A DNA stretch of 64,000 bases from Lunularia cruciata (lineage: Eukaryota; Streptophyta; Marchantiopsida; Lunulariales; Lunulariaceae): positions 39,384,333 through 39,448,332 of the forward strand of contig OX419756.1 of assembly GCA_948567375.1 (NCBI GenBank), given 5' to 3'. The notes below the pieces were generated by a model that did not search any database, was not told the origin of the DNA, and saw only the letters and a program-made list of their open reading frames with translations. Below are positions 11,500-22,339 of the stretch, one piece after another; positions within the stretch are counted from its first letter, which is position 1, and each line of letters begins with the position of its first letter. The position numbers were made by a program, and so were the translations under genes.

Positions 11500-12850
11500 C
11501 TTGGTTGGTGGTGTTGGCACTTGGTGGAGTACTTGCGGGTGGCGGTTTGTGGTTACTTTGTCACGATAGAGTTCTTTGGGGTTTCTAGAAGAGTTAGCTC
11601 TACAATACGCAATGGGTTTACTCAGAGTGGTGCTTGGTATCAACTTGTATCTCAAGTCCCAATGAGGGAGGAGATTGACTCTAAGTTGGAGTTTGACTCA
11701 AGAGCTGATTTAGTTGAGAGTGCACTTGGTGTGTCCACACTATTATTGTGGGACATGGATGAGATTTATGGGGCCTCCAAAGACCCTAGGTGTTACTCTG
11801 GTACAATGGGTACCATTGAGTTGGATGACTTTATCTAGGAGCTCAATAGTTGGTGTGATCTATAGTAGATGCGGAACCCAACTTCGTTCATACCTTCATG
11901 GCATGGAAGGGGTTGTTTCAACATTTGGAAGGTCCGTTGATAGACGATTACCATGAGTGTAGGAGAGCTCACTTGGAGGAGATTGAGTTATAGAGACAAT
12001 ATTGGTCTCTGAACTATGTCTCTATCACTTTAGGCTTGGTTGCCGAGAGTTGATTGGCAATACCCATGAGTTCTAGCTTGAGTAGTGTTGGTGGAGCTAG
12101 TGGAGGTGCACTAGCTGGAGATAGTGCTACTATGAGTCGAGGTACTGCGAGGTAGTGTAGTACCAGGGTTTAACCTCATGGTGGAGTTCTTCCAATGTTT
12201 GAGGCAAGACTACTAGGAAGTGCGGATTGACAAGCTGAGGAGCTTGTAGGAGTTCCAACGGAAGGTTGGAGAGAGCCAACATGATGCATACACTCGTAGG
12301 AGGTGGCTGATCAGTTTCACTCAAGGAGTTACTGAGGCCCAAGCAGTCCAATTTTGGTATGGGATACTGGACAGGGAGTAGAGTTTAGGGTACAACATAG
12401 AGTTTGTGATATTATGTTGTTACAGGCTACTTTGCTCACTTTGGTAGTGGTCTTTGGTTTGGCTGGGCGTATTGAGCTCAACATGGTGGAGGAGAGAGTG
12501 GTGACATCTGGATTTGGTAGGGAGACCTCATCACAACTATGACTTCTTCTAGAGTGCACCACATCCAATTGGTTTTTGAGGACAGGGTGGACAGTCTAGG
12601 TCCTATGGAGTAAGTGGAGGGCCTACTATAATTAGATCTTTACCTTCAATTTTGTGTCAATAGCAGCCAATGAGTAATGGTGTTGCTTGTTGGACTTGTG
12701 GTGGATCTCATCATAGGAGAGAGTGCCCTTAGGGCAGTGGACAGATACCTCTGGTGCATCAAAGCTAGCACAGAGATAGTATGAGCATTGCCATAGATTT
12801 GGTCACACTAGTGATTGTGCCTTGACCTACACCCGGAGTTACGGAGTGGT
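11500..12850 (+). pseudogene. gag of the methyltransferase-bearing Ty3-like element
   Basis: A reading frame at 11,641-11,838 (GTMGTIELDDFI) and frames around 11,950-12,330 resemble retrotransposon gag, including GVTEAQAVQFWYGILD near 12,327 and RIELNMVEERVVTS near 12,470. Two zinc-knuckle-like motifs follow. CWTCGGSHHRREC is at about 12,689. A second, at about 12,780, reads YEHCHRFGHTSDC and has lost its first cysteine. Multiple TAG stops and frame changes make it non-functional. The order gag then protease then methyltransferase shows that it is the 5' coding part of the element resumed at 20,631. Confidence 0.7.
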
Positions 12851-13383
12851 AGGGCTGCTATAGCAAGCACTAGAAGAGCTCCAATTCATGCAGGACGAGG
12901 TGGTGGTAGAGGATCTACACCTAGTAGAGGTGTAGTACCTACCCTTACTTGTGATACAGCCATGGCTACTTGCATTGATCAATTAGAGCAGAGATTGGCT
13001 AGCATGGCCATTGCTCAGAGGAGATCAAATTCGGGTGTTGAGGCTTCTACCTCATATGTTGGTGATAAAGATGCTTTGGACTTCATGTGCGGAGCAACAT
13101 AGATGGATGCATCTACAGTAGTGATTAGGAGTGTAGTACATGCTCCAGAGCCTAGAGAAGCATCAGTGGAGTTGGATCCACAAAGAGGAGAGGTTGGGAG
13201 ACAAGTCAGACTTCCCCAATCTTTCTTGCTCTTTGAGGCCCTACATACATCATCCATGGCTCCTAGAGGTCCTAGTAGAGGTGTGGTAGGTGGTGATGGG
13301 GTGCATGATGGACTACTTATTAATCAACCACCTGCTACTACACAGATTGAGTCTAGCATGATGTTGGAGCAGCTAAGCTGATT

Positions 13384-14014
13384 ATGCACTACCCTTTGTT
13401 TTCAGCTAGTGACATGTTTACATTGAGAGTTGACCCAACCCCAATGTTCTGGTTGGTTGCCACGCTTTGTGAGAGTAGGGATGATGTGGTTCCTACTTCT
13501 AAAGCAGAGGTCATTGATAGTGGAGCTGACTTGGTTGAGGAGCATGGGATCCGCTCAACAACCAGTGGTTTATGGCAGGCAACAACGGCTAGATTGGAGG
13601 AGTTGCCAGTTAGATCGGCCTTTGAAAGAGCACGGTTCACACTTGGTGTTGTCGTATTGGATAACCAGAGGAAGACTTTCCATTTGGTGGGACCTTCAAG
13701 GAAGGTCTATACACCACAGAGAGTCTTATTAGACTTTGGTGCACAACCCCTAATATTGGGGAAGGCTGCAATTGTCGGTCTGGAGTTATGGAAGACCGGT
13801 GTGGAGAAGTATCCATTCAGATCCAAACATCTCTAGGTGGTGGTTCAACAAAATACATCACACATGGGGAGCTTGTTGTCTAGGTTCATCCTGGTCACCC
13901 AATTGATAGCTTGGTGGTGAGAGCTCAAGCTATTGCGACAATAGTTGAGTCATATGATGTGCTAGTTGGTGGAGCAATGCTATACCCCATGGGTTTTAGT
14001 ATTGACTATTGGGA
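13384..14014 (+). pseudogene. Aspartic protease of the methyltransferase-bearing element
   Basis: The frame at 13,384-13,836 contains VLLDFGAQPLILGK, an aspartic protease active-site block in which the usual D-S/T-G-A reads D-F-G-A. Text before it (FHLVGPSRKVYTPQ) and after it fits a single-domain retropepsin plus linker. The reading continues with frame changes to 14,014, where the nested Ty3 element begins. The coding sense resumes at 20,631. Confidence 0.65.
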
Positions 14015-14019
14015 GGAGA

Positions 14020-14759
14020 TGCAATACCAAGGGTTAGCCATATGATCTAGATGTGAAATTTGGTTTGGTAACTTCTAGAATGATTTTATACATGATGGTC
14101 AAAATAGATTAGATAGAAGTATCACCAAAAGAGTACTTCTACTAATAGGGTAGAAACCAAAATAGACTTGAGAACCTTAGAACCAATAGCTAGACATATG
14201 ATTTAAAGGTGAGAATTGGTTTGGTAACATCTGGAAGGATGTTACACATGATGGACTAAATAGATCAGAAAGAGGTATCACCAAAAGAGGACTTCTACTA
14301 ATAGAGAAGGAACCAAAATATGCCTGAAATCTTTGAAGGCAATTTTGGAGGCCTAAACGGATGAATTAGGCCTCAAAAATGTGTAGATTCCCCCCCTCCA
14401 ATGGAGAAAAGGCTGGCCTTCCCTCCCCCTGCTTTGTCTTGTCAAGAGCTTTCCAACGGTACCTTACTCATGTGATTCTGAGATTCCTACAGGAAGATTT
14501 CCTAAAAGATTCCCTTTGGTCAAAGCTTGTTTGACCAACCAGATAGGACCTAGACCAGACAGGTCACCCATCCAAGTAAGTAATCCAAGGGTAGAGCTTG
14601 CTGACATGTCACCTATCTGTGTCCCTAATCCTATGGTGGAGCTTCCTTGGAGGAGATCCTCTTTGTCTATATAATAAAGAGAAGGTGCTCCCTTGCGGCA
14701 TCAAATGTTTGAGTGTGCAATCTATGTTTTCTCTCTTCTCTTGTCCTCGGAGTATTACA
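14020..14759 (+). repeat. 5' LTR of nested Ty3 element
   Basis: It begins TGCAATAC and ends GTATTACA; the consensus termini TGTAATAC...GTATTACA are perfect inverted repeats. It contains an internal duplication of about 160 bp (near 14,050-14,190 and 14,200-14,345, both with accaaaagagKacttctactaatag), a TATA-like TATATAATAA at about 14,668, and transcription start and poly-A regions typical of an LTR. Confidence 0.95.
14668..14677 (+). promoter_or_regulatory. LTR TATA box
   Basis: TATATAATAA lies about 90 bp before the LTR end and is repeated at the equivalent position in the 3' LTR (about 20,534). It is the best candidate for the element's Pol II promoter. Confidence 0.6.
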
Positions 14760-14760
14760 A

Positions 14761-14772
14761 TGGTATCAGAGC
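14761..14772 (+). other. Primer-binding site, initiator Met tRNA 3' end
   Basis: TGGTATCAGAGC starts one base after the LTR end and is complementary to the 3' end of plant initiator tRNA-Met. This is the standard site for plant LTR retrotransposons and contrasts with the half-tRNA site of the copia element at 154. Confidence 0.95.
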
Positions 14773-14899
14773 AAGTGTTCTAGTCCAAGAGAGTGGATCA
14801 CCCCTCTTGGAATAGCACGAACTACTGAAACTGAGTAATTTGAGGTGGAGAATATAGAGTAATCACTAGACATAGGAAGGGCTTTAGAGAGCGGATGGG

Positions 14900-15329
14900 A
14901 TGGATGCACCGGGGGGACAATTTCGCGCACTTAGCTTTCCATTTTCAAACCCATTCCACATGAAGGTTATGTACATCCAGCGTGAGAAGATGAGTGTATT
15001 GCTAGTTTATCACTTTGGTGCAGAATTCATGGACAGAGTGATGAACTCACCAAACCCGATGATTCTACCTGTGGTGATATATGACAGAGAGTGGGATTTG
15101 ACGATCTACATTCTATTATGATAATATGGATATGAATGTCCCAAATCCTCTCCCTTTCAACACTCAAGTAGAAATCCGTTATGTAGTGAGGCCAAAAGTG
15201 ATGTTTAGAGATTTTGTGGTTAGGAAATTTGGTGAGGAGTATTTTCAACGAGTGATAGCTTCTGAGGTCCCAATGGTAGTTCCGATAGTTCATGCACCTT
15301 CCAAAGTGATTATATTGACTCTGTATTGA
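14900..15329 (+). pseudogene. Gag leader module with an internal duplication
   Basis: Two reading frames (14,900-15,121 and 15,126-15,329) contain related segments. Both have a PF..N/T..VE/KV.Y pattern, then FGAEFMDRVMNSPNPMILPV in the first and FGEEYFQRVIASEVPMVVPI in the second. I do not recognise the module in ordinary chromovirus gag. It lies between the PBS and the gag core and would form the N-terminus of the polyprotein. Confidence 0.5.
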
Positions 15330-15399
15330 AGTAGACGTTAGCAATTGGGTGTTGCAGGAACCATGGATCCGTAGTTGCAAGAGCTGGTGCAAGGAATGC

Positions 15400-16442
15400 A
15401 AGGGATGCTGAATGATTTTGAGAGATTAAGATGACCATGGAGACATTACAAAGTCAAGTGCAGATCATCAGGAACGATCAAGCCATGCAAGGAGAAGAGC
15501 CGTCTCAAAACCCAGTACCTGCAACCGAAGTACTTGGAGAGGCCTACAAACCTTATCAACGATGAAGCCACATTGCTACTCCGGATGAAGAAGACCTGCA
15601 ACATCGAGCCTTACAAAGGGCAGCGTTTGATAGGAGTAGTGGAAAATTGGATCTCGAGAATGAATTGATATTTCCGATTGTTCTCAACAGAGATCACAGA
15701 GCATGCTGCATGCGTGTTTGCATGTGGGTACTTGACCGATAAAGCGCTCACATGGTATGATGCTTGGGAATGATCCATGCTGGCCGAGAGAAGAGAGATC
15801 ACATGGACAGCAATGCAAGAAGGACTGTTGAAGAATTTCCAATTGGTGGATTCTATGCAGATGGCTCAAACCTGCCTATGGGGATTGAGACAAAAGAATA
15901 GCATACAAGAGTATGTGGAGGCATTCCTGGATCTACAAGTCGCAATTACCGACATGAGTCTAGCAGAGGCTCTCGACAATTTCAAACAAGGGTTGAAAGA
16001 GCGGATTCGCCAAGAAGTCATGGTGCAAAACCCTTGCACGGTATTTGAAGCCATTGCTTGTGCGCAAAGAATAGCAGGAGCATTAGGTGGAGGTGAAGGA
16101 GTAGTTCTACCTCAACATTATCGGGTAGAAATGCCACACATGGGTGGACCAGTACCGATGGAATTGGGCAACCTTCGATTCTGGGATCGAGGAGCACGGC
16201 CGCTTCAAGGAGAGCGGGGGCGGGTAGAAGAACAAAGAGATGGAGTCCCACAAGAAGAAGGGACTCGAGGAGAACAACGTCGTTGTTACAATTGTGGCCG
16301 TATTGGGCACATATCTACCAATTGTCGCACTCGTTTCCCTAGAGGCCCTCGGCCTTCGTATAGGCAATCTTTGAACAACATGGAGAGGCACATTGAAGAG
16401 GAGGAGGTGGAAACCACTTTGGAAAACAAAAATTGCCAGTAA
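15400..16442 (+). pseudogene. Gag core and zinc knuckle of nested Ty3 element
   Basis: The longest open part is 15,777-16,442 (221 codons). Its retrotransposon-gag text includes QKNSIQEYVEAFLDLQ and EALDNFKQGLKERIRQEV. A complete CX2CX4HX4C knuckle, CYNCGRIGHISTNC, is at about 16,283-16,325. Upstream of 15,777 the frame is broken by stops (about 15,430 and 15,770). The product of an intact copy would be the structural particle protein. Confidence 0.85.
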
Positions 16443-16801
16443 ATGTACCTCACGGCCTTATTGGCTCAATAAGGAAGCAGACAAGCAAGGGAAGGAAGAA
16501 GAATAATGCGCAAAGATCCCAAAAGGCAACCTCACAATTGATTGTCGTGAATGGAATCCTAGAAGGTAATCAAGTGAGAGTATTAATAGATCCGGGAGCA
16601 ACAAAGAATTTCTTGTCTCGCTCTATTGCAATAAGATTGGGAATGGATCTAGAGAGAGATGGAAGTGAAGAAGTAGAGTTACCAAATGGGCAAACAAAGA
16701 GGATTGAATCATTACCTAGACGGGTAACTCTCTCTATAAGAGAATATCAGGAAGCAATTGAGTGGCGAGTGATACAGTTAGCCCGTTATGATGCAATTTA
16801 A
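16433..16801 (+). pseudogene. Aspartic protease of nested Ty3 element
   Basis: The active-site block reads VRVLIDPGATKNFLS (about 16,578-16,622), where the usual D-S-G-A is D-P-G-A. The flexible flap region VELPNGQ and the C-terminal hydrophobic block are present. A TAA stop at about 16,799 falls inside the conserved block after the protease (DAI-stop-GMPW, usually leucine there). Confidence 0.8.
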
Positions 16802-18390
16802 GGCATGCCATGGATGGAGCAGTACAACCCAATGATGGATTGGAGGAAGAAAGTAGTGAGAACCCACCAATGGTCAATCATTGGGGTTAAAGAAAAATCA
16901 CACAGGTAGAAACTGCCTCTATATGTCGTAGGGACGACAACTGTCTGTAAGACCGATAGATGTTTTATGGGTCTAATAAGAGAAGTCTAGAGTGCACAAC
17001 TTGCTGGAAAAATTCTTGAGAAATTGAAGGATGTGGTGGATGAGTTTCAAGATGTCTTTCTTGATGATCTACCCTCAGGATTACCACCTAAAAGGCGAGT
17101 AGATCACAAAATAGAGACACTCTCGGGGAAGAGACCTCCTTGTAAGGCCTCATATCGCCTATCACCTCATGAGTTGGAGGAGTGTAAGACTCAAATTGAG
17201 GAGATGCTACAGAAAGGGTTCATCTAACCTAGCGTATCACCATATGGGGCCCTTGTCTTGTTTGTGAAGAAGAAGGATGGTACAATGCGCATGTGCATTG
17301 ACTATCGAGGTCTCAATTAGCAAACAGTGAAGAACAAATACCCCTTACCTTGCATGGATGACCTGTTTGATCAACTCCATGGAGCAAGATATTTCACCAA
17401 ACTGGACTTGCAAAGCGGTTATAATCAAATCCGAATTGCAGAGGAGGATGTGTACAAAACTGCCTTCCGAACCAAGTATGGCCACTTTGAGTATCTTGTG
17501 ATGCCTTTTGGCCTCACCAATGCACCTGCCACTTTCATGAGCCTAATGAATGACATATTTTGTCCATACTTGGATAAGTCTATTATTGTCTTCTTGGATG
17601 ATATCTTAGTATATAGTAGTACGATGACAGAACACAAACAACATCTACGAGAGGTCCTCCAGATTCTAAGACAAAATCAGTTGTACGCCAAAATCTCAAA
17701 GTATGAGTTTGGCAAGTTTGAAGTAGACTACTTAGGGCATAGAGTAAGTGCAGAGAGCATTCAAGTATTGACAGATAAAATAGAGGTCATTCAAAAATGG
17801 AATGCCCTAGAAGATCAGACTCAACTTAAGAGCTTCTTGGGGTTGATGGGATTCTATCGTAGATTTGTCAAGGACTTCTCCAAGGTTGCACAGCCTTTAA
17901 CGGCACTACTTGGCAAGGGGAAGAAGTGGACATGGGGAACCGCACAAGAGTTGGCCTTTCAAGAATTGAAGGCTGCCTTGCTACATGCACCAATCTTGAA
18001 ATGGTATGACCCAAAACGTCCAATCAAGTTGGCTACAGATGCATCAAGCGTAGCAATAGGAGCAGTCCTACAACAAGAGTAGCATGATGGATGGCATCCA
18101 ATTGCATATTTCTCTCGAAAGTTGTTACCGGCATAGTGCAACTACCACACCACAAAACGGGAAGAGCTGGCCATCGTTCTAGCAACCAAGCATTGGAAGC
18201 ACTACCTGGGCAAGAAGGCATTTGTAATAGAGACAGACCACAAACCTCTAGTCTACCTCGAGACGCAGAAGGATCTATCTCGTCGCCAAATTCGGTGGGC
18301 AGAGTGGCGACAATGCTTCAACATGACAATCACCTACGTGGAAGGTAAGAAACAATTGGCAGATGCATTCACCCGTATGCCAATGGCCAA
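16802..18390 (+). pseudogene. Reverse transcriptase and RNase H of nested Ty3 element
   Basis: RT blocks are well kept: [16 protein letters not shown] (17,331), [13 protein letters not shown] (motif A, 17,399), [13 protein letters not shown] (motif B, 17,500) and [10 protein letters not shown] (catalytic DD box, about 17,589). YLGHRVSA starts the thumb. RNase H begins at about 18,019 with [17 protein letters not shown] and continues past stops near 18,080 and 18,134. Stops also occur at 17,226 and 17,318. Frame shifts are few, so the element is younger than its host element. Confidence 0.92.
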
Positions 18391-19375
18391 CAACTTGGTG
18401 GCAGAGGTTAAGATTAACCCTAAATTCTGGCAAGAGATTCTAGTTGCTACAAAAACTGATCCACAGATTGTAGAAGCGCAATCGTCTAAAGGTATCACCA
18501 GCACCCAAGGACTTACCTTTCAGAATGGCAGATTATGGATCCCAAATGTCCCAGACTTACGCACCATCATTCTAGCAGAATGTCATGATTCGGCCATTGC
18601 AACTCATGTCAGAGTAGACAAGACCTTGGATGTAGTCAAGCGCCATTACTATTGGCCCAAGATGAGCAACGACGTGATGGACTATGTGCGTAGCTGCCCA
18701 CTTTGTCAACAAAACAAAGCTTCTAATCAAGCTCCTACAGGGCTCCTTCAACCTCTCTCCACTCCTACCCAACGTTGGGAACAAGTGAGTATGGATCTTG
18801 TCTACGAATTACCCAAGACCACCTCAGGGTTTGACTCCATTGTGGTCTTTGTGGACCGGCTCAGCAAAATGATTCATGTACGCCCTACCACCAAGGAGGT
18901 GACCACTCCACAACTAGCTCAACTATACTTAGATGCAGTCTTTGCTCACCATGGCTTGTCTAGAGTACTCATCATCGATAGAGACACCTAATTCACCAGT
19001 TTGTTTTAGCAAACACTCTTTGGTTTCTTCAAAACCAAGTTTGCCATGTCTATAGCTTACCACCCACAAACAGATGGCCAAATAGAGCGGGCTAATCGCA
19101 TGATTGAAGACATGTTACGCGGCTTCACCTTAGAAGAGCAAGAGAGGTGGGACACCCTACTACCATTGGTGGAATTTGCTTACAACAATTCAGTGAATGC
19201 CTCCACCCAGGTCACTCCGTTCTTCCTCATGTATGGTGAGCATCCCTTCACACCTTCTAGCTTGATGAAGATCTGTCCAGTGACTACCAAGGTTGATGCA
19301 GTCAACACATTTGTTTCTAGAATCCAACAAGGTGTGGAGAGCGCCAAGCACAGGTTACAGATTGCACAAAATTGA
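18391..19375 (+). pseudogene. Integrase of nested Ty3 element
   Basis: The HHCC zinc domain is present as a histidine pair followed by CPLCQ (about 18,582-18,708). The catalytic core holds the first aspartate in VSMDLVYELP (18,786), the second in LIIDRDT (18,970), and the glutamate in DGQIERANRMIEDM (19,073). Two stops at about 18,989 and 19,007 lie between the second aspartate and the glutamate, so the protein cannot be made whole. Confidence 0.92.
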
Positions 19376-19408
19376 CAAAAGCAGTATGCTGATGCACACC
19401 GTCGGCAC

Positions 19409-19866
19409 ATGGAGTTCAATGTTGGGGATCAAGTGTGGCTATCGACAACCAACCTCACATTGGTTGGATCTCGTAAGCTCAGACCTTGTTTTATTGGGCC
19501 TTTCTCGATTCTTTGTCGCATCGACGCTGTGGCCTATCACCTTGAGCTACCACCACATATGAAGATCCATCCAATGTTCCATGTCTCCCTACTATGCAGA
19601 TATGCTCCCCGATCAAGCCAAGGTCTTTCCACACATGACATTCAACCTTGTCCGACACTCATTGATGGCATAGAGGAATATGAAGTGGAGCGGATTCTCC
19701 AAAAACGCATGCGTGGTACTCGCCATCCGCGGGTGGAATATCTAGTACAATGGAAAGGTTACCCCCTCTATGAAGTAGCCTAGGAACCCGCTGCCAATTT
19801 GGCACATGCACCGGTGTTGGTACAAGCATTTGAGCAACAATTGCGCAACGAGGACGTTGCGTCTTA
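19409..19866 (+). pseudogene. Integrase C-terminus with chromodomain
   Basis: After the GPF-type block (LRPCFIGPFSIL) and HPMFHVSLL, a chromodomain runs from about 19,676 to 19,850: YEVERILQKRM, then VEYLVQWKGYPLYE. A stop falls exactly at the conserved tryptophan before EPAANL (about 19,782), consistent with TGG to TAG. In chromoviruses this domain directs integration to particular chromatin. Confidence 0.9.
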
Positions 19867-19879
19867 AAAGGAGGGAGGT
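19867..19879 (+). other. Polypurine tract
   Basis: AAAGGAGGGAGG lies immediately before the 3' LTR start at 19,881, the normal place for plus-strand DNA priming. Confidence 0.85.
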
Positions 19880-19880
19880 C

Positions 19881-20625
19881 TATAATACCAAGGGTTAGCC
19901 ATATGATCTAGATGTGAAATTTGGTTTGGTAACTTCTAGAATGATTTTATACATGATGGTCAAAATAGATCAGATAGAAGTATCACCAAAAGAGTACTTC
20001 TACTAATAGGGCAGAAACCAAAATAGACTTGAGAACCTTAGAACCAATAGCTAGACATATGATTTAAAGGTGAGAATTGGTTTGGTAACATCTGGAAGGA
20101 TGTTACACATGATGGACTAAACAGATCAGAAAGAGGTATCACCAAAAGGGGACTTCTACTAATAGAGTAGGAACCAAAATATGCCTGAAATCTTTGAAGG
20201 CAATTTCGGAGGCCTAAACGGATGTATTAGGCCTCAAAAATATGCACATTCTCCCCTCCTCCCTAACAAAGAAAAGGCTGGCCTTCCCTCCCCCCTGATT
20301 TGTCTCATCAAGAGCTTTCCAATGGTACCTTACTCACGTGATTCTGAGATTCCTACAAGAAGATCTCCTAAAAGATTCCCTCTGGTCAAAGCTTGTTTGA
20401 CCAACCAGATAGGACCTAGACCAGACAGGTCACCCATCCAAGTAAGTAATCCAAGGGTGGAGCTTGCTGACATGTCACCTATCTATGTCCCTAATCCTAT
20501 GGTGGAGCTTCTTTGGAGGAGATCCTCTTTGTCTATATAATAAAGAGAAGGTGCTCCCTTGGGGCAGCGAATGTTTGAGTGTGCAATCTGTGTTTTCTCT
20601 CTTCTCTTGTCCTTGGAGTATTATA
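19881..20625 (+). repeat. 3' LTR of nested Ty3 element
   Basis: It starts TATAATAC and ends GTATTATA (consensus TGTAATAC...GTATTACA with transitions at both tips). It is followed at once by GGAGA, the copy of the 5-bp target duplication found before the 5' LTR. The internal ~160-bp duplication and TATA box are as in the 5' LTR. Confidence 0.95.
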
Positions 20626-20630
20626 GGAGA

Positions 20631-22330
20631 CAACTTCCTATAGACCATGTTGGCAGTCTAGTGAGGGATGAGTATGTTGCCTACCAATATGCTTCAGTAA
20701 TGGCAATCTTGGTTCACTATAGTCCGGGACCATGGTAACATCAGTTTCATCTTTTAGTGGTGTTGTTACTTGGCCTGGTGACTTATTGGAGGAGAACACC
20801 CATGCAGAGGATACTCCAATACCAAAGGATATCACTTGGATTTGGACTACAAGTGAGATTGTTCCATCCACCTTAGATGTTCCATTGTGGATTTTGAAAG
20901 AGGCATTGCAGTAGATCGGTTGGTGCAATAGACTTGGAGTAGAGCCTTTGTACCACCAAGAGATGAGTGTGAGAATGAGCCTCTAGAGTCAATTACCTTG
21001 ACACCCCTAGATATCACACTCATTGCTTGGCAATATCCAGTAGAGGGAGTATGTCTATTGGAGTTGTTTGGTGCGATTAGCACCAGACTAGTTGCAGTCC
21101 TATAGGCGGGTATAAGAGTACAGAGGTACTTGTATGTGGAGAGAGATGAGACTACTAGGCAAGTCTCTCTCCATCATGTGGCACACTTGGTCAATCGGTA
21201 TCTTGAGTTATTACCAATGTCATCAATCAAGGGTTACCAAAAGGCCCTACCAACATACATTTCCTTATTAGGAACACATGATCTGGAGCAATATGAGCCT
21301 ATTCATTTGGTGATTTGGGATGGCCATGTCAAGGACATACACAGGCTAGCTGAGGTTTGGGTCTTCAAGATCACCATTCCGGTATGTTTTGGAAGATGTT
21401 ATGGATACTACAACATCTCCATGTTCATCAGTATGTTTTCCTAGCTTATAGTTTGGAGAACAGCCCTTTGATGGGTGATTCTTGTACCCGAGTGGTGGCA
21501 AGTACACATTAGGTCCATTCTTGGATGGGACCTGCTATTTTGATAGATGCAGCCAAAATGGGATCATGGGCTCATCGTCTTTGTCTTTGGTGGATGAACC
21601 TCTTACCCAGAGAGGTTCTACAACATGCATATGATGTGATTCAGCTACTAGACCATATCATTGTTGATGACATCTTGGATGTTGGGCACCAATCTCAAAT
21701 AGTGGTGGTGGTTGATAGGTCACCAATGGCCGTGGTGGACCTATTTATATAGCTTACAACCGCTTTTCTCACACTTATGAGTTTCCCAAGCTCCCATGCT
21801 TTTTGAGAGGGAGGTCTTGGACTTGTTTGGGACTCACTATTAAAGCAATTAGTGGAGCCTAACGCCAATGAGAGAGAGAGGGTGATGGGTTTTCACACCA
21901 ATATTACTACTATTCCAACAATGTCAGAGGCATCCATATGTAAAGTGTTAGGTCAAGCTATGGACCTAAACTGTTTGACTTGGATTGTCAGCCTTGGCTT
22001 GGTAGAGCAACATAGGATATGCTTGATATGCATCACCACTCAAACACTTGTGAGCCTTGTGCCTATCAAGATGATTCAAGTACATGCTAGGAGCAATGGA
22101 CCTGGTGGACCTAGTGGACATGGTATTCTTGGAACACAGCCAATAGCTACTAGGGAGAGTGGTCTACTTGGAGTCCATCCAGGTGAGCGTAAGCTACTTG
22201 GATTACACACTTGATCTACTTGGGATGCTGCTAGAGGTGTGGAGCTTACAATTAGAGTGGAGGGAGTTTTTCACACTGAGATTGGGACCTCTAGTGCTTA
22301 GGAGCATGATGCTATTGCTCCCAAGGGTCC
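20631..22330 (+). pseudogene. C5-cytosine DNA methyltransferase domain carried by the Ty3-like element
   Basis: Motif I is VCLLELFGAIST at about 21,049-21,084 (family FxGxG, second glycine changed). Motif IV, the catalytic Pro-Cys-Gln, is intact as G-W-P-C-Q-G at 21,318-21,335, one base out of frame with motif I. Motif VI is YSLENSPLMGDS near 21,447 (usual Glu-Asn-Val, here ENS). A motif VIII-like GSWAHRLCLWW lies near 21,558, and the closing AMDLNCLTW near 21,957. From motif IV to the end the sense stays in one frame with a few stops (about 21,346, 21,508, 21,750). The upstream frame 20,732-20,913 (FSGVVTWPGDLLEEN) is the linker to the protease. An intact enzyme would transfer methyl groups from S-adenosylmethionine to cytosine in DNA. 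This copy is dead. Confidence 0.85.
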
Positions 22331-22339
22331 AATGTAATA

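Larger units (their letters stand above)
14020..20625 (+). mobile_element. Complete but inactive Ty3/gypsy chromovirus nested in the larger element
   Basis: It has both LTRs (740 and 745 bp, nearly identical by eye), a perfect 5-bp target duplication GGAGA (14,015-14,019 and 20,626-20,630), an initiator-Met PBS, a purine tract and the order gag, protease, RT, RNase H, integrase, chromodomain. The length of 6606 bp is typical of plant chromoviruses. The pol frame holds several stops, most of which are explained by C-to-T or G-to-A change. Removing the insert and one GGAGA rejoins the coding sense of the host element, which proves nesting and relative age. Confidence 0.95.

Noticed and set aside
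21000..22070. Host methyltransferase gene (CMT or DRM type) as the source of the motifs
   Set aside because: There are no introns, the motifs are in the unpermuted order, and retroelement protease and RT flank it directly in the same sense.
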